From NCBI RefSeq assembly GCF_030867095.1, contig NC_081831.1, positions 42,221,319 to 42,285,318 of the forward strand: 64,000 nucleotides of DNA. The letters run 5' to 3'. Shown here in pieces: positions 52,165 to 64,000 of the stretch (position 1 is the stretch's first letter; the number at the start of each line of letters is the position of its first letter). A model generated the notes under the pieces. That model saw nothing but the letters and a program-made list of their open reading frames with translations. It was not told where the DNA came from and did no database searches. The position numbers were made by a program, and so were the translations under genes. This stretch comes from Alligator mississippiensis. Taxonomy: Eukaryota; Chordata; Crocodylia; Alligatoridae.

Positions 52165-52575
52165 TGGCAGATAACAGAACAAGGAGCAATGGTCTCAAGG
52201 GAAGTTTAAGTTAGATATTATGAAGAATTTTCTCACCAGAAGGGTAGTAAAGCACTGGAACAGTTTACCCAGAGAGGTTGTGGAATCTCCATCCCTGGAG
52301 GTCTTTAATTATTTTGAGCAGAGGGCCACTTACTGAGTTTCAGCAAGCCATCAAGGGCCACATGACAGGCAGCCCAGGGCAGATTAATATTAATTTTCTA
52401 AATTTTTTAGGGGCCCTGTGGGCCAGATAGAATGGCCTGGCGGGACGCATCCAGCCCCCAGGCCACATTTTGCCCACCCCTGATCTAGTTGGAGATGGTC
52501 CTCCTTTGAGCAGGGGTTGGACTAGGTGACTTCCTGAGGTCCCTTCCAACCCTAACGTTCTATGATTCTATGATT
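52165..52575 (+). mobile_element. CR1 LINE 3' fragment split by a hAT
   Basis: CR1 text at 52165-52307 (AGTTTAAGTTAGATATTATG, GGAATCTCCATCCCTGGAGG) resumes after the hAT at 52489 (GGAGATGGTCCTCC...) and ends CCCTTCCAACCCTAACGTTC plus TATGATTC repeats. Different subfamily from the 51.4 kb copy. Confidence 0.85.
52308..52482 (-). mobile_element. Short hAT MITE, family B copy 3, inside a CR1
   Basis: Same family as 40970-41137. The left terminus is missing (starts at ATTATTTTGAGCAGAGGG), the right end TTTTGCCCACCCCTG is intact, followed by ATCTAGTT. Nested insertion, so younger than the CR1. Confidence 0.85.
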
Positions 52576-53746
52576 GTACGCCCTCACTGTTCCATCCTCT
52601 ACTGTCCCTCTTCTCTCCCTGCCTCCCTTCCTTCAAGCTGGGATGCCAGCACCTCCAATCAACTGTCACCTCCTCTCGGTCACCCACTGCCTGGGAGACG
52701 GTGCCAATGTCCCCTAAAGACCCTGTAGCCTTAGCTCCCTGGCAGATGCAAGCCCAGCGAGTCCAGAGGGAGGCCTGTAGAGGGCAACATGGTCCTTCCA
52801 GCCTGCTGTTGAGGGTGCATCACAAATAGCAGGCATGTTGTTAGAGAACAAGGCTGGATTGTCTGATGTTGCTAAATGGTTTGCTTTGTGCCAGGCTGGC
52901 CTTTTGCTGGGAGAACCTCTGGCTCCTTGCATTTCTGAGGTTCAGGGCATGGAATAGAGACCAATGAGGCTGGCTACCTTACTGGGCTTCAGCCACTCCA
53001 TACCTGCCACCCACCTAGGCAGGGCAGCTGCCCCACCCTCCACACCCCCTGTGCTCAGTGGCCCATCCCACATCTCAGTCAAGGCTGGGTAGCACACATG
53101 GGGCTGGAGAAAAAGCATGGCCACTTCCCCACACACTGGGCTCTTGGTGCACAAGTGCAGTGGTACCTGCACAGTGATTCTGCGAGCGAGGACTATGAAC
53201 TGCAAGAAAGGGCTGTAGGGGTCACTGGTGCACTACTGGCACATAAAAAGGACCTAGAAGAGTCTGTGTCTGTGCCCAAGCCCCCCAGGAGCTCAAAGAC
53301 CATTCCTAATCAGTGACTGTCCTACTCCTGCTCCCTGGGACCTGACACTATGCAGCAGGTGGTGCTCTGGACCTGTGGGATGAAATCCAATGACACTTAA
53401 ATAGACCTGGCTTACAGTCCGTTGCTCAGATCTGGCAATGGTCTGAACACTGTTACCTCACTGTTATCCCAGTCCTTTCCCAGCACTTCCCTATTAACTG
53501 CCTTCCCTGTTAACTGGATGGCCCCCTCCCACCCAGCTCCACCTTCTCAAGTATCTCAGAGGCCCAGGTTCCTCCAGCACTGACTCGTCTGATGGCTTGG
53601 GAGCATCATCTCCATCCCGAGTCACCTTCTGTCTTACCCTGTAGCCCCTAGGCCCAGCTCAGTGTTCTCTGGCATCCTGAGATCCTTTTCTCACCATTCT
53701 TATGTCACTGTTACTGTGCTCCTTTACCCTGGGGCTCCAGAGGCCT
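52576..53746. other. Unrecognised upstream DNA
   Basis: No exon or repeat recognised. Confidence 0.3.
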
Positions 53747-53913
53747 CTCCCTGCTTAACTCTGCATTGTATCCTCTGTGTTGGGTAACAGTTTCTGTAGG
53801 TGATGCCAAGTGCCTTCTCCTGGGATGTGTGCCGATACCACCCAGGCACTGGGAGCAGTGGCAGTGACAGAACCTGTTGCCTGCCTGAAAAGAACAGCAC
53901 CACAGGGTTTCAG
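53747..53913 (+). repeat. 166-bp direct duplication, copy 2
   Basis: Second copy of 50991-51156, same orientation, starts 2.76 kb apart. The flanks outside the match are unrelated. Confidence 0.9.
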
Positions 53914-54082
53914 TTCTTGGTGTCCTTCTTTTTTCTCAGAGGGGGTGAAATGGAGACCAGAAGTGGATTCTACTCATTGATGATGGCAGTGGAAGCTAAA
54001 AGCCTCTTTCCTTGTTTCTTGTTTTGTGTTGGGGCAGTACATGTGGTAGCCTTGCTCGTTCAGAGCTGCAAGCTAGGCAGGA

Positions 54083-54170
54083 GAATCATAGAGAAGTGGG
54101 GATGGAAGGGACCTCTGGAGGTCATCTAGTCCAACCCCCTACCTGAGGCAGGATCTTCCCCATCCAAACC
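54083..54170 (-). mobile_element. CR1 LINE 3' tail fragment
   Basis: Plus-strand text GAATCATAGAGAAGTGGGGA, TGGAAGGGACCTCTGGAGGT, CATCTAGTCCAACCCCCTAC is the reverse of a CR1 3' terminus. Confidence 0.85.
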
Positions 54171-57100
54171 ACAGGGAACGTGAAGAGAAGGGCACAAGGA
54201 ATGAGATGTCCCTGCCTGGTGTAGGGGAGAGAGAAGCTTTACATCAGACAGTGCTGGGCTGCCAAGGAGTCTGAACCTGCCAGGCCCTGAACACCCTACA
54301 TTCACACTTACAGTGGGCAAAGTGAGAGCACATTGCACAACACAGGGGACCTTCAGCACATGGGAAGGTGAAGCTGAGTGTCACAACTAAATTAATTGCT
54401 CTGTGGAGCAGATGCACACAGGCCATCTGAGAGACAGCAGGAAGACCCTGCCCCACCTCTTCAGACACACCCAGGACTGGAGACCTTATAAATAAAAGGG
54501 ATTGCAAAATATATCATTTGTATAAAAACTGGCCAACACAGTCCTGCTTTTGCTAGTCATACTCATAGACTTCTAGCACCTTGAGGAGTTGTTGCTACAG
54601 ACAGCTATTAAATAACCATGTTTCCTAAGCTTTGGGGCTTTTCCTTTGTTTGCATGGCAAGTCTTAAAGGACAAAACCTGGCCACTGGAGTGGCTGTGCT
54701 GTGATGTGGGAACCCAGTCATCATGAACACTTCTTGTGGAGCAGAACGATAGAAAGAGCCACTTGTCTGCTTGTACAAAGAGCCACTCAGTACAATTCAT
54801 CACTGTGTCCACAGGATCACTAGAGAATCAAAACCTGCCTGTGCTGAAATCACTTTTGGTCACTACATGGGAACTGTCCCCGGAACAGGCCAACCATCAC
54901 CTAGTCTGATGGTCTACCCTAGTTGCCCACACCTGGGCTGGGTCACTATAGGAGCTGCAGCACTCCTGAGGAACGCTGAGGCTGATATGGCCCTAGAGTG
55001 AGAACTTCAGACATCAGAGGCAGGGTGTTGCCAGGGAGCAAGCATGAAGTAGAACTGCCTGCTGCATGGGGTCAGCAGATGCCCAGGCCTTCACCACACA
55101 TATGCCTTCACTCCACTGTCTGCAGTCTAGCAGGCTGCAAATGAAAGGTTCTGTCTATGGATAGAGGAACAGCCCAAAAGTTAAGGGCACTGAGAAGAAA
55201 AAAGGACAGTGAATTTGAGGGAAAGGAAACAATACCATATAATAACAACAACAAGCACATACTGATCAGTGATCATCAGACCTTTTATGCCAGGGGGAGA
55301 GAGAATGAGACACAGACTGATAGTGCCTGGAGAAGACAGACAGATAGATAGGCCTTTCTGATATTCTTACCTGTCCTCCCATTAGTGGTTTCTATATGAA
55401 ATCCATTCAGCTGACAAGTCAGAATGAAGCCTTCATGTGACATCCCTGCCAGCTTTTCCTAGGACCTCTAGAGATAATGCTGTGTCTGGCTCCTTCTTTC
55501 CCTCCACAACAAGAACAGTCCTGGAAGCAGAGCTTAGCGTGCACTACCAATGATGATACAGGAAGACAGATAAAATTCAGCTCTCACACTTGCAGCTGCC
55601 TTGGCTTTGCAATGCTAGCAGCATTCAAAACACAGCATGTCCAAAAACTAATTCATTTGGGACTGTGGGGCAGGCCAAGGAGCAGGTCTGGAGAGGAGCA
55701 AGGGACCTTTCCGAAGTCTTGCTGAACGTGAGCATTGACTCTATCTCAAAGGTCAGTACTGGCCAAGGAAGCCATTGACTTGACTCTGAGTAGGCTGAGC
55801 AGGATCACACAAGTCCTGTGCTGAAGTTTTGTTCCTTCATAGCTTGTCATTACAGCTGATGCATAAGGGCTCATGGAAAAGTCAGCCAGAGAAGTGTCAA
55901 GCAGTCTGGATGCTTTTCTAAACTCCCCAGCAACAATTTGGCATGTTAACCTGGGGTCTCAAATCTGAAAGAGCAGCCTTCCCTGGGCCTTTCTACCCTC
56001 CCTCTCCTGGGGGAATCCTGGAGAATAAGCATCCAAAGAAACACTATTATGCTCCAAAGAGGTTGGACTTGGGTTAGGATCAGTTCAGATCTTATCCAGT
56101 CTTTCTTGACCATAATTATTATTTGCGGGAATGAAAGGCCCCAGGGGAGACAGCTGATCTTAGTTCCTGCAATGAACCCTCTTGCCAGCTTCCCTGAGTT
56201 GCTCTGGCTGTACGTTCAAGCACAAATCTTTGGGAAAGGGTACCCCCTGAGGGTATTCTCTTGCAGTTTGGTGTCTCAAGGAAGCCTGCCTCTACCAAAT
56301 GGATACACAGTCCTGCAGCACTGGGAGGGCTGGGGGTAGGGTGTCTGCTGGGAGGGAGTGACAACCATACATCCTGCAGGGCAGGGCAGGTGTCTCTCTG
56401 AGGGCTTGAAAAGAACCCCATCATTTCTCTATAGGGTTCTTTATACTGAAGGTATCCCAAGAGGCTTCACAAAGCAATGAGCTAGACACTGCTAGGGCAG
56501 TGACTGCACAACACAACAGCCGTTATGTCACTGCTCAACAATAGCTCTCACGCAGCCTTGGCTGGTAGAACCTGTTTCACCGAGCAAGGGGGAGCTGGCC
56601 TGGGATCTAAGGCAATCTCCTGCCTTTTGTCAGGAGGTGGAATGGCCCCTTTGTGCACAGCCCCCATGAACCGGCTGAGGAAGACGCTATCCCAGTCTCA
56701 CTGAAGGATGTCACCTCTCATGGTGCAGCAAGTCCCTGCTCTTGTGCTGAACACTCATGGGGCACTGGGAAGAGACCAACTTCTTGTCATGAAACCAGGG
56801 CCAGGTCTTTTTCAGTCACCCAAAGGCCAGCTGATGGCGCATCTTGGTGCACATCTAGAACTGATGTGCCCAGAGTTCCTTTCCCACCTTTGCCTGCCTT
56901 GAGTTGCACCACCTGGGATGCTGGAGGCACAAGCCAGAGTTAAGCTGCATCTGACAGCACTCTCCACCCAGCTCTCTGCCTGGCACTAATTCAAGAAGGT
57001 GTCACAACATTTCAGGTCAAATCAGCACAACATAAGGGCATCCATGGTGCTTCCAGCCTCATGGTAGATGCAGATGGTCTGGGATGTGCTTGATCTGCCT

Positions 57101-57904
57101 CCCTGCCATAACATCGTCCCAGGCCTACATGCCATCGCATGGGCACTTGGTAAAGCTGCTGCAAGAGCCCAGCAGCAGCAAAGAGGTTAATGAACTAAGC
57201 CCACATTCTGCCTTGTTAGCAGGGGCTCCACTGAAGCCTCCAAGTTCTGAGGTCATCACCACCCTGGGAGAATGGATTCTTTTTTTAAGCACAATTACGC
57301 TAACATCATAAACGATTAACAAACAAGGAAGAAGTCCCTTGAGGGGAGTCCAGAAAGGACTTACATGCTCCTTGAATTATCCTTGAAGTCCTTGAAGGTT
57401 TTTTAATTGTGACAATTATCTCGAAAGGCTGAACCCAGTCACTCTGGGAAGGTCTTCAAAGGAAGTCCTACTGCACCCCCTCCACCAGCCCCACCCCTAC
57501 ACAAGCAGCTGAGCTGGGAAGCTGCATACAATCCTGGTCTTCAGCAAGAGGGAGATCAAGTGGGCTGCCACCTGGCAGTCAAGACTCCTGGGTTCTGGTT
57601 GTCGGGGAAGCTCAGTCCACATAATGTTAAACTCTATGTGCCTCAGGTTTCCAGCTGAATGCTGGGGGCTGTAAATACCTCATGGCACTGCAGGCCACAG
57701 CTTCTTCATTTTTGCACGCAAAGAGCTCCTTGGACAAACAACTGTCTAGGATTGCCAGGTGTTACATCAAGGAGGTTCTAGGCCTTCCTCAGAAACATTG
57801 GGCATTGGCTGTGGCCAAGGCTGGAGAGTTTGACTGGAGTGTGCCAGTGTTCCTGCTAGGACTAAAACCCAGAGGATTCTAGTTAAAGGGTCTTGCCCCT
57901 CCAT
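54171..57904. other. Unrecognised intergenic DNA
   Basis: No gene or repeat that I can support. GLRA4, the expected next gene upstream of PLP1 in mammals, was not seen. Confidence 0.3.
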
Positions 57905-58282
57905 TCAGGGTCAGACTGATCACCACATTTGGGGTCAGGAAGGAATTTTACCCCATGGTCAGACTGGTATGAACTGCAGGGGTTTTTGCCTTCCTCTGTT
58001 GCTGGGGGCATGGCCCTCTGCCTGGGATCTCATGTGCATTTTAATAACCCATGTAGCAGCAGGACACTGATTGCCATTGCCCCTCTCCTTTACCTGTGGG
58101 AGATTAGGTTGCTATCCCAGGACTCCCCAGGTTGCAATAGGGTTGATTGTGCAGGCTTAGTAATAGCTTAGACAAGGACTTTTATGGGATGGTTTGGAGA
58201 GAGATGATCCTGCCTCAAGGAGGAGATTGGATCAAGTGATCTCCTGAGGTCCCTTCCAACCCTACTTTTCTGTGATTCTATG
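57905..58282 (+). mobile_element. CR1 LINE 3' UTR fragment
   Basis: Contains the CR1 3' UTR text GGGGTCAGGAAGGAATTTTA, CCCCATGGTCAGACTGGTAT and ends CCTGAGGTCCCTTCCAACCC then TGTGATTCTATG. Confidence 0.85.
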
Positions 58283-59780
58283 TTAAAGAATAGAGATAAA
58301 GAATAATGCACTGATTCTCACTTTGCTCCCAGAGCTTCTCATAGCCCTTGCCTGCAGCTCTGACCAGGCCTTCCTCTGCAACAGCCCTTCCTCCTGCCCT
58401 CTCTCTGCCCTGCCAGTGAGAGAGCTCTTGTACCTCTTTCCTGTCCCTAGCAAATCATCTCTGCATGCTCCTCCATTCTGGAATGATCACATTAGGAGCC
58501 CTTGACCTTGCTTCAGTTCTTACCACATCTCCTTCTAGCAACATCACATGGCAGAACTGAAGGTATCTGCTCTAAACAGACAGGCATGGTGGGGAATGCA
58601 GAACAATCCAGAATGGGTCTATCCAGTCTCCAGTACTGACAAGCCTCAGTTGCTTCTAAAGAAGCAGCCCTGGATTAACAAAGCTGAAGAAAGCCATCTC
58701 CAGGGACAGTGCCTATTAATTTGTTAACAGGTACTCTTTGAACCTTGGGTCTTTCTTCTCCACATGCGTTACAAACTCCCCTTTTTCAACTCTGTTAAGT
58801 TCCTGATCTCTTGGTTTTCCTGTGGCAGTGAGTCCCACTGGGCTAGAGTACATTGGGTGAAAAAGCAGTGGTCAGGCTGGAATCTATATCTGATCCAAGT
58901 CATATGGTTGTCTTGTGTAACTGCGTTACCACAGCTCTGTAACGTACCTCCTTGAATATGTAATAGCCTTGCCACTCTGTGCACACCGTATTTAAAGCCA
59001 TTCACTGCAAGGTCTCATGCTGCCTGTGATCTGTGTTAAGTGCTCAGTGCACTTGGGCTGTTAAAACAACCACAACAGTAGGAATCTAGTTGAGAACTGG
59101 GCCCTCATTTTTAGAAGTGTTGAGTACCCAGAACTGCACATGACATCAGTAGGAGCAGCAGCTGCTCCACACATTTTGAACATCAGGCTCATGGGGCCCT
59201 GATCTGAACAGCCTAGGAAACAGCACCTCCGCAAAGCAGCAGCTGTTTTTAAAAGTCCAGCTACATAAGGCTCTGAGTCCACTGACATCTGTGTAGGGGC
59301 TAAACAATGGCAGATCTATGACTGTAATGCCTATTCTCTCTAGCCTGGACAATTGCCATCTTACCCCCTCTGATCCACATAAATGCTGTTGCAGAAAAGC
59401 ACAGTCCTGGCTCAATGCACTGACCACTCACCCCACTCTCTACATTTCTCCACTGCCTCCTACTTCTTTCACTTCAAAGAGATGCTGTTGTCACTTACAA
59501 GGTCCTTCCTGGCCTGTACCATCTCAGGAAGTTGAGTACTACCTCTGCGGGGCCTGTGATAACAGCCTCCATGGCCCACTCTCCTTTATCACATTGTCTT
59601 CTAATGAACCTAACAGTGAGGCAGTTGGTGTGCTGAGCATACTGCTGGCGAATATCACCTCAGTGGACCCTCCTGTGTATCTGTCTGTCCCCATCTGTTG
59701 CTTCTGTCCTTACACATAAACTGTAAGTTCCTTCCATTTTATTCAGTACATAGCATTTTGCATGATAAGTTCCAGGAACT
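58283..59780. other. Unrecognised intergenic DNA
   Basis: No feature recognised. Confidence 0.3.
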
Positions 59781-59845
59781 GCAGTCAGCATCATTATCAT
59801 CATTATCATCACTATAATCACCACCATCAATAATACTATCCATTA
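59781..59845 (+). repeat. (ATC)n-type simple repeat
   Basis: Imperfect trinucleotide run of CATCATTAT and related units. Confidence 0.85.
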
Positions 59846-60329
59846 AAGCAATGCAGTCCATGCTATTATGGCATTAATAATATCTATTAAAGCTGTTGAA
59901 TGGCTAAATATGCAGAAGTCTGGCTGAATGTCCCCCATATCCATCCTCACTGTGCTAAACATACTCTCATCCTCCCATGAGGGTGCCCCAAACATACATG
60001 CATGCACACACATGTTCCTTCTGCATGGGGGCTCAGCTGCTGCATCTTTTCCAGGGACATAGATGTACAGCACACAGGACAGGCAGCTAGGCAGTCCAAG
60101 CCACAGCAGGAGAACTGCAGTGTGCAGATAGGGCCGGTAGGTGGCAGACACTATGTGCAAAACCAGCTTCCTCCAGCCAATGTGATGGGACAAGAAGGCC
60201 CAAGAACCTCTCCTGGAACTGGCCAGTGCCCTGCTTGGGGGTGGGAAGCCACATCAATACACTGGGAGCTGGGGCTGGTAGAGAGGGAAAATATTATAAA
60301 GGAAAGAAAGAAAAGTTATTTCCCCCTCA

Positions 60330-60419
60330 GATTCATAGATTGTAAGGTTGGAAGAGACCTCGGAAGATCATCGGGTCCAGCCCCCTGCACCAAGCAGGAA
60401 AGATAACTGGGGGTCAGGT
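60330..60419 (-). mobile_element. CR1 LINE 3' terminus (part 1 of a split copy)
   Basis: Reverse of the CR1 tail: ATTCATAGATTGTAAGGTTG, GAAGAGACCTCGGAAGATCA, CAGCCCCCTGCACCAAGCAG. The homologous copy at 43.4-44.25 kb shows that the next CR1 bases are found only from about 61361. Confidence 0.9.
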
Positions 60420-61361
60420 TGTTGGCTTAGAAATGGTATTTAAAGGCCTGGGTTTTTTTTGGAATTGGCTTATAGATATAGATATATGCATTATAAGGAG
60501 TCAAGATGGTCAGCAGGGGTTAAATGGATTTCTAAAGAGCCTGGGAAATGTACACACAGCTTCTCATGGCCCTGGAAGTAGACGGACTGTCTAGCACAAC
60601 AAGGCCAACAGATGGACACGGCCTGAGAATTGAAGTGGGGCATGCCATAACATGAGATCACAGCCTTCAAGGTAGATGGGTTGTTTAACACAACAAGGAC
60701 ACACAGTCTAGGACACACAGCCTGGAAACCAAAGAAGTATGAACCATACTGTCCCTTAACACTAGATAAGTGACACCAGCTACAAGGTACCTGAAAGCAG
60801 GGGGGCCTAAGTCCCGGTTTTGGGGGAACAGACCCAAATTAGGAGAAGGCCCGGAAGGCTACGTGGACATGTGACCACAGAAAGACAACCAACCAGAAAT
60901 AGCCATGAATGAAGAGTCATCAGGAGTAATCAAGGGGGAAGGAGAATACAAAAGCAGAGACTTGAGATTAACAAAGGGATCCTCCCGTCCCTCCCTTTGT
61001 CCAGTCCCTCCCATTGCCCTGTCCCTCCCCATTTTGCTTCCTGAGAGGGGTCCCCATCCCCATCCCCATCCCTGTCCCCTGGGAAGGGTCCCTGAGGCTA
61101 CCATGGAACAAGGGCATACCAGTAGCCCATCACATGCACCCCACTGGAGTGGGGCTGTGGGCCTTGACATCCCACCTCCAGACTGCTGACACGAGAGAGA
61201 GAGCCTGAGAGTGGAGCCTGCATCCTGACCAGATGTACTTTGACTCTGACAACAGCCATAGGATTGGTAGATATATAATTGTTTGATTGTTTGTATTGTA
61301 TTGTATTGTTTGATTGTGCCTGCCCAGAACAAAGGTATAGGTGCTGGGTCCAAATCCAGCA
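60420..61361. mobile_element. LTR-like insertion interrupting a CR1
   Basis: About 940 bp lying exactly between two adjoining parts of one CR1. It begins TGTTGGCTTAG and ends CCAAATCCAGCA, fitting TG...CA ends. Inside are a TATA-like GAATACAAAAGCAGAG near 60944, (CCCCAT)n near 61050 and a T/G-rich 3' end. A target duplication was not evident and no viral genes are present. A solo LTR is the best guess. Confidence 0.5.
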
Positions 61362-62421
61362 TCAACAAGGTGACTGTCTAGTCTCCTCTTGAAGATTTTT
61401 CTAGGGTAGGTGATTGAACCACATCTGGAGAGAGCTTATTCCACAGTGTGGACACCCTGACTGTGAACATGTTTTTCTTAATGTTGAGCCTGAATCAGTC
61501 TTCCAGGGGTTTGTGGCCATAACTCCTGGTTTTCCCCTCGGGTACCCTGGTGAACAGTTGATCACCGAGCCCTTGATGTACTCCCCTAGTGTAGCGGTAA
61601 GCTGCTACCAGGTCCCCTCTCAGCCTTCTTTTCCTCAGGCTGAAGAGTCCCAGATCCCTCAGCCTTTCCTCATATGGCTTGCCATGTAAGACCCTGATCA
61701 TAAGAGTAGCTCTTCTTTAGACTCTCTCAAGCTTGCCCATGTCTTTGTTAAAGTGCAGTGCCCAGAACTGGACGCAGTACCCCAGCTGTGGTCTCACCAG
61801 TGCTGAGTAGAGTGGAAGAATCACCTCCTTGGCTTTGCTGGAGGTGCATTGGTTGATGCATACCACAGTATTATTTGCCTTACTGGCTACAGCATCTCAC
61901 TGCTGGCTCATATTCATACTGTGGTCTTTTATTACTCCCAGGTCCCTTTCATTCGTGGTGCTGGTCAGCTTGGTGCCAACAAGCCTGTAGGTGTGTTGGG
62001 GAGTGCTCATCCCGAGGTGGAGCACTTTACATTTCTTGATGTTGAACTTCATCAGGTTCTGATCTGCCCAACTTGCTAGCCTGTCTAGGTCCACCTGTAT
62101 CTGTAACCTATCTTCAAGCATGACCACGCTTACCCATAACTTGGTGTCATCCACAAACTTGGACAGTGAGATCTTCACCCCTACATCCAAATCGTTAATA
62201 AAGATGTTGAAAAGTACTGGACCAAGCACTGACCCCTGCAGGACACTGCTGCCCAATTCTTGCCAGGATGACACAGATACATTCACTGTGACTCTCTGGG
62301 TCCTATCCAGCCAGTATCTCATCTACCTGACTGTCTTGAAGTTAAGCCCACAATCCTCCAATTTTCTCGCAAGGACATCATGGGATACTAGATCAAAGGC
62401 CTTTTGGAAGTCAAGATATAC
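61362..62421 (-). pseudogene. CR1 LINE, reverse transcriptase 3' half and 3' UTR (part 2)
   Basis: On the minus strand it codes, with interruptions, YLDFQKAFDLVSHDVL, NDLDVGVKISLSKFVDDTKL and VDLDRLASWADQNLMKFNIK, then thumb and 3' UTR. Motif C (FVDD) is intact. Stops and frame changes follow, so it is not functional. Same subfamily as the 43.4 kb copy. Truncated at about 62421, where the next CR1 begins in the opposite direction. Confidence 0.9.
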
Positions 62422-62424
62422 ATG

Positions 62425-64000
62425 TCAAGGCATACGATGAGATACTGGCTTGCAGGGAGGCAGTTAGAAAAGCCAAAGCAACTACAGAGCTGTGGCTCGC
62501 AACACAAATTAAAGACAAGAAAACGTCTTTTTTTTTAGGTGTGCAGAGAATAAAAGGAAGGGACAGGGCAGCATAGGACCCCTACTGAACAAGAAGGATC
62601 AATTAATTAGTGACAGACAGGGGGAACAAGGCTGACCTATTCAATGAGTTTTTTGCCTCAGTGTTCCTGAACAGGGCTCATGATAAATCTCCTAGTGGGT
62701 TCTTAGTTGGTCATCAGAGGGACACCAGCCTACCAACTGTTGATGCTGATTTGGTGCAGAGTCACTTGGATGGACTGGGTGTGTTCAAGTCAGCAGGCCC
62801 AGATGAGTCACATCCAAGAGTACTGAAAGAATTGGCTGGTGTCATAGCAGAGCCACTGGCACGGCTATTTGAGCACTCGTGGTGCTCGGGTCAGGTCATG
62901 GAGGAGTGCAAAAGGGCCAATGTGGTCCCTATTTTCAAGAAGGGGAGGAAGAAGGATCTAAGTAATTTAGGTCAGTCAATCTCACCTCCATCCTTGGAAA
63001 GGTCTTTGAAAAGATTATGAAGGATCATATTTGTGGGAGTCCAGTGGGAAAAATAATGCAGCAGGGCAACCAGCATGGATTTGTAGCAGGCAGATCATAC
63101 TTGACCAATCTGGTTTTGTTTTATGACAGGGTCACAAAATGCTTAGATGAAAGAGTACAGGTAGATGTTGTTTTTTTGGATTTTAGCAAGGCATTCGATA
63201 TGGTATCTCATCCCATTCTCATAAATAAATTAAGAGACTGTGACATAGATGTTTATACAGTCTGATGGGTGGCAAATTGGTTTAGTGGTCACACTCAGAG
63301 AGTGGTAGTAGATGGGTCGGTATTGACCTGGAAGGATATGGGTAGTGGGGTCTTGCAGGGTTCGGTCCTTAGATCTATATTCTTCAGTATCTTCATCAGT
63401 GACTTGGATGTGGGTGTGAAGGGTACTCTGTCCACGTTTGTGGACGATACTAAGTTGTGGGGTGAAGTGCACACTCCAGAGGGTAGGGAACGATTGCGGG
63501 CAGACCTGGACAGGTTAGAAAAGTGGGCAGTACACACTAGGGTGCAGTACAACATTGACAAATGCAAAGTGCTGCACCTAGGGTGCAAAAATATCCATCA
63601 CACCTACTGGCTGGGAAGTGACCCTCTCAGCAGCACAGAAGCAGAAAGAGATCTTGGAGTCATAGTGGACTCCAAGATGAACATGAGTCATCAGTGTGAC
63701 AAAATCATCAGCAAAGCTAACCGCACTTTATCATGCATCAGCAGATGCATGACAAATAGAACCAAGGAGGTGATACTTCCCCTCTGTGCAGCATTGGTCA
63801 GACCGCAGTTGGAGTATTGCATCCAGTTTTGGGCGCCGTACTTCAAGAAGGCTGTTGATAAGACTCAAGAGGGTCTAGAAGAGGGCCACTCATATGGTTA
63901 GGGGCTTACAGGACAAGCCCTATGAGGAGAGACTGAAGGACCTGGACCTCTTCAGCCTCCACAAGAGAAGGCTGAGAGGTGATCTTGTGGCTGCCTACAA
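62425..64000 (+). pseudogene. CR1 LINE, reverse transcriptase region, runs off the window
   Basis: Starts in the middle of the ORF (LACREAVRKAKATTEL-like text) and continues past the window edge. Motif A FLDFSKAFDMVSH and motif C FVDDTKLWG are intact. The frame is broken by a shift near 62965, a TGA at 63263-63265 where related copies have Arg, and another shift near 63860. Closest to the 9.46 kb subfamily. Confidence 0.9.

Noticed and set aside
59318..59719. 133-residue plus frame
   Set aside because: Low-information sequence with no domain; no splice or repeat context.
50000..64000. Search for GLRA4, the gene expected upstream of PLP1 in mammals
   Set aside because: No glycine receptor exon (for example a Cys-loop or transmembrane segment) was seen; it would lie beyond the window.

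Overview
The window is nuclear DNA of a sauropsid vertebrate, most likely a crocodilian. The evidence is two intron-containing or single-coding-exon vertebrate genes set in long non-coding DNA. That DNA is rich in CR1 LINEs ending in (ATGAATCT)-type tails, non-autonomous hAT transposons with 8-bp target duplications, and degenerate MIR SINEs. The crocodilian call is inference from this repeat mix; a turtle or bird is not formally excluded. There are no bacterial-type operons, CRISPR arrays or tRNA/rRNA genes.

Two protein-coding genes are well supported, and they converge. RAB9B lies on the plus strand, with its whole 201-residue reading frame in one exon (1533-2138). PLP1 (myelin proteolipid protein) lies on the minus strand, with all seven coding exons recognised (ATG at 49748, stop at 33185). 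Its exon lengths of 4+187+262+169+74+66+72 nt give a 277-residue protein. Every intron is GT-AG, and the internal exon 3 donor that produces the DM20 isoform is intact. The same gene pair lies side by side and convergent on human Xq22, so this is conserved synteny. The roughly 31 kb between the two stop codons is almost entirely transposon-derived or unrecognised.

Layout: 1-1.4 kb, 5' flank of the RAB9B coding exon with a hAT and a Harbinger-like MITE. 1.5-5.2 kb, RAB9B coding exon and probable long 3' UTR. 5.2-9.4 kb, flank with two larger hAT elements. 9.46-11.5 kb, a CR1 with a dead reverse transcriptase. 13.07-18.21 kb, a 5.1-kb hAT element carrying a broken BED/hAT transposase, a 145-bp tandem array and a 240-bp inverted repeat. 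18.6-30.3 kb, further hATs, a GC-rich element, LTR-like segments and minisatellites. 31.1-49.9 kb, PLP1. 50-64 kb, PLP1 upstream region with a 166-bp direct duplication, several CR1 fragments, a nested LTR-like insertion and two head-to-head CR1 copies, the last running off the window.

RAB9B acts in late endosome to trans-Golgi traffic; PLP1 is the main structural protein of CNS myelin. Nothing in the sequence links their functions. I found no convincing new coding system. The most unusual structures are the composite hAT element at 13-18 kb, the shared CTCTAGAG-like target preference of the hAT copies, and the 93% direct duplication upstream of PLP1.
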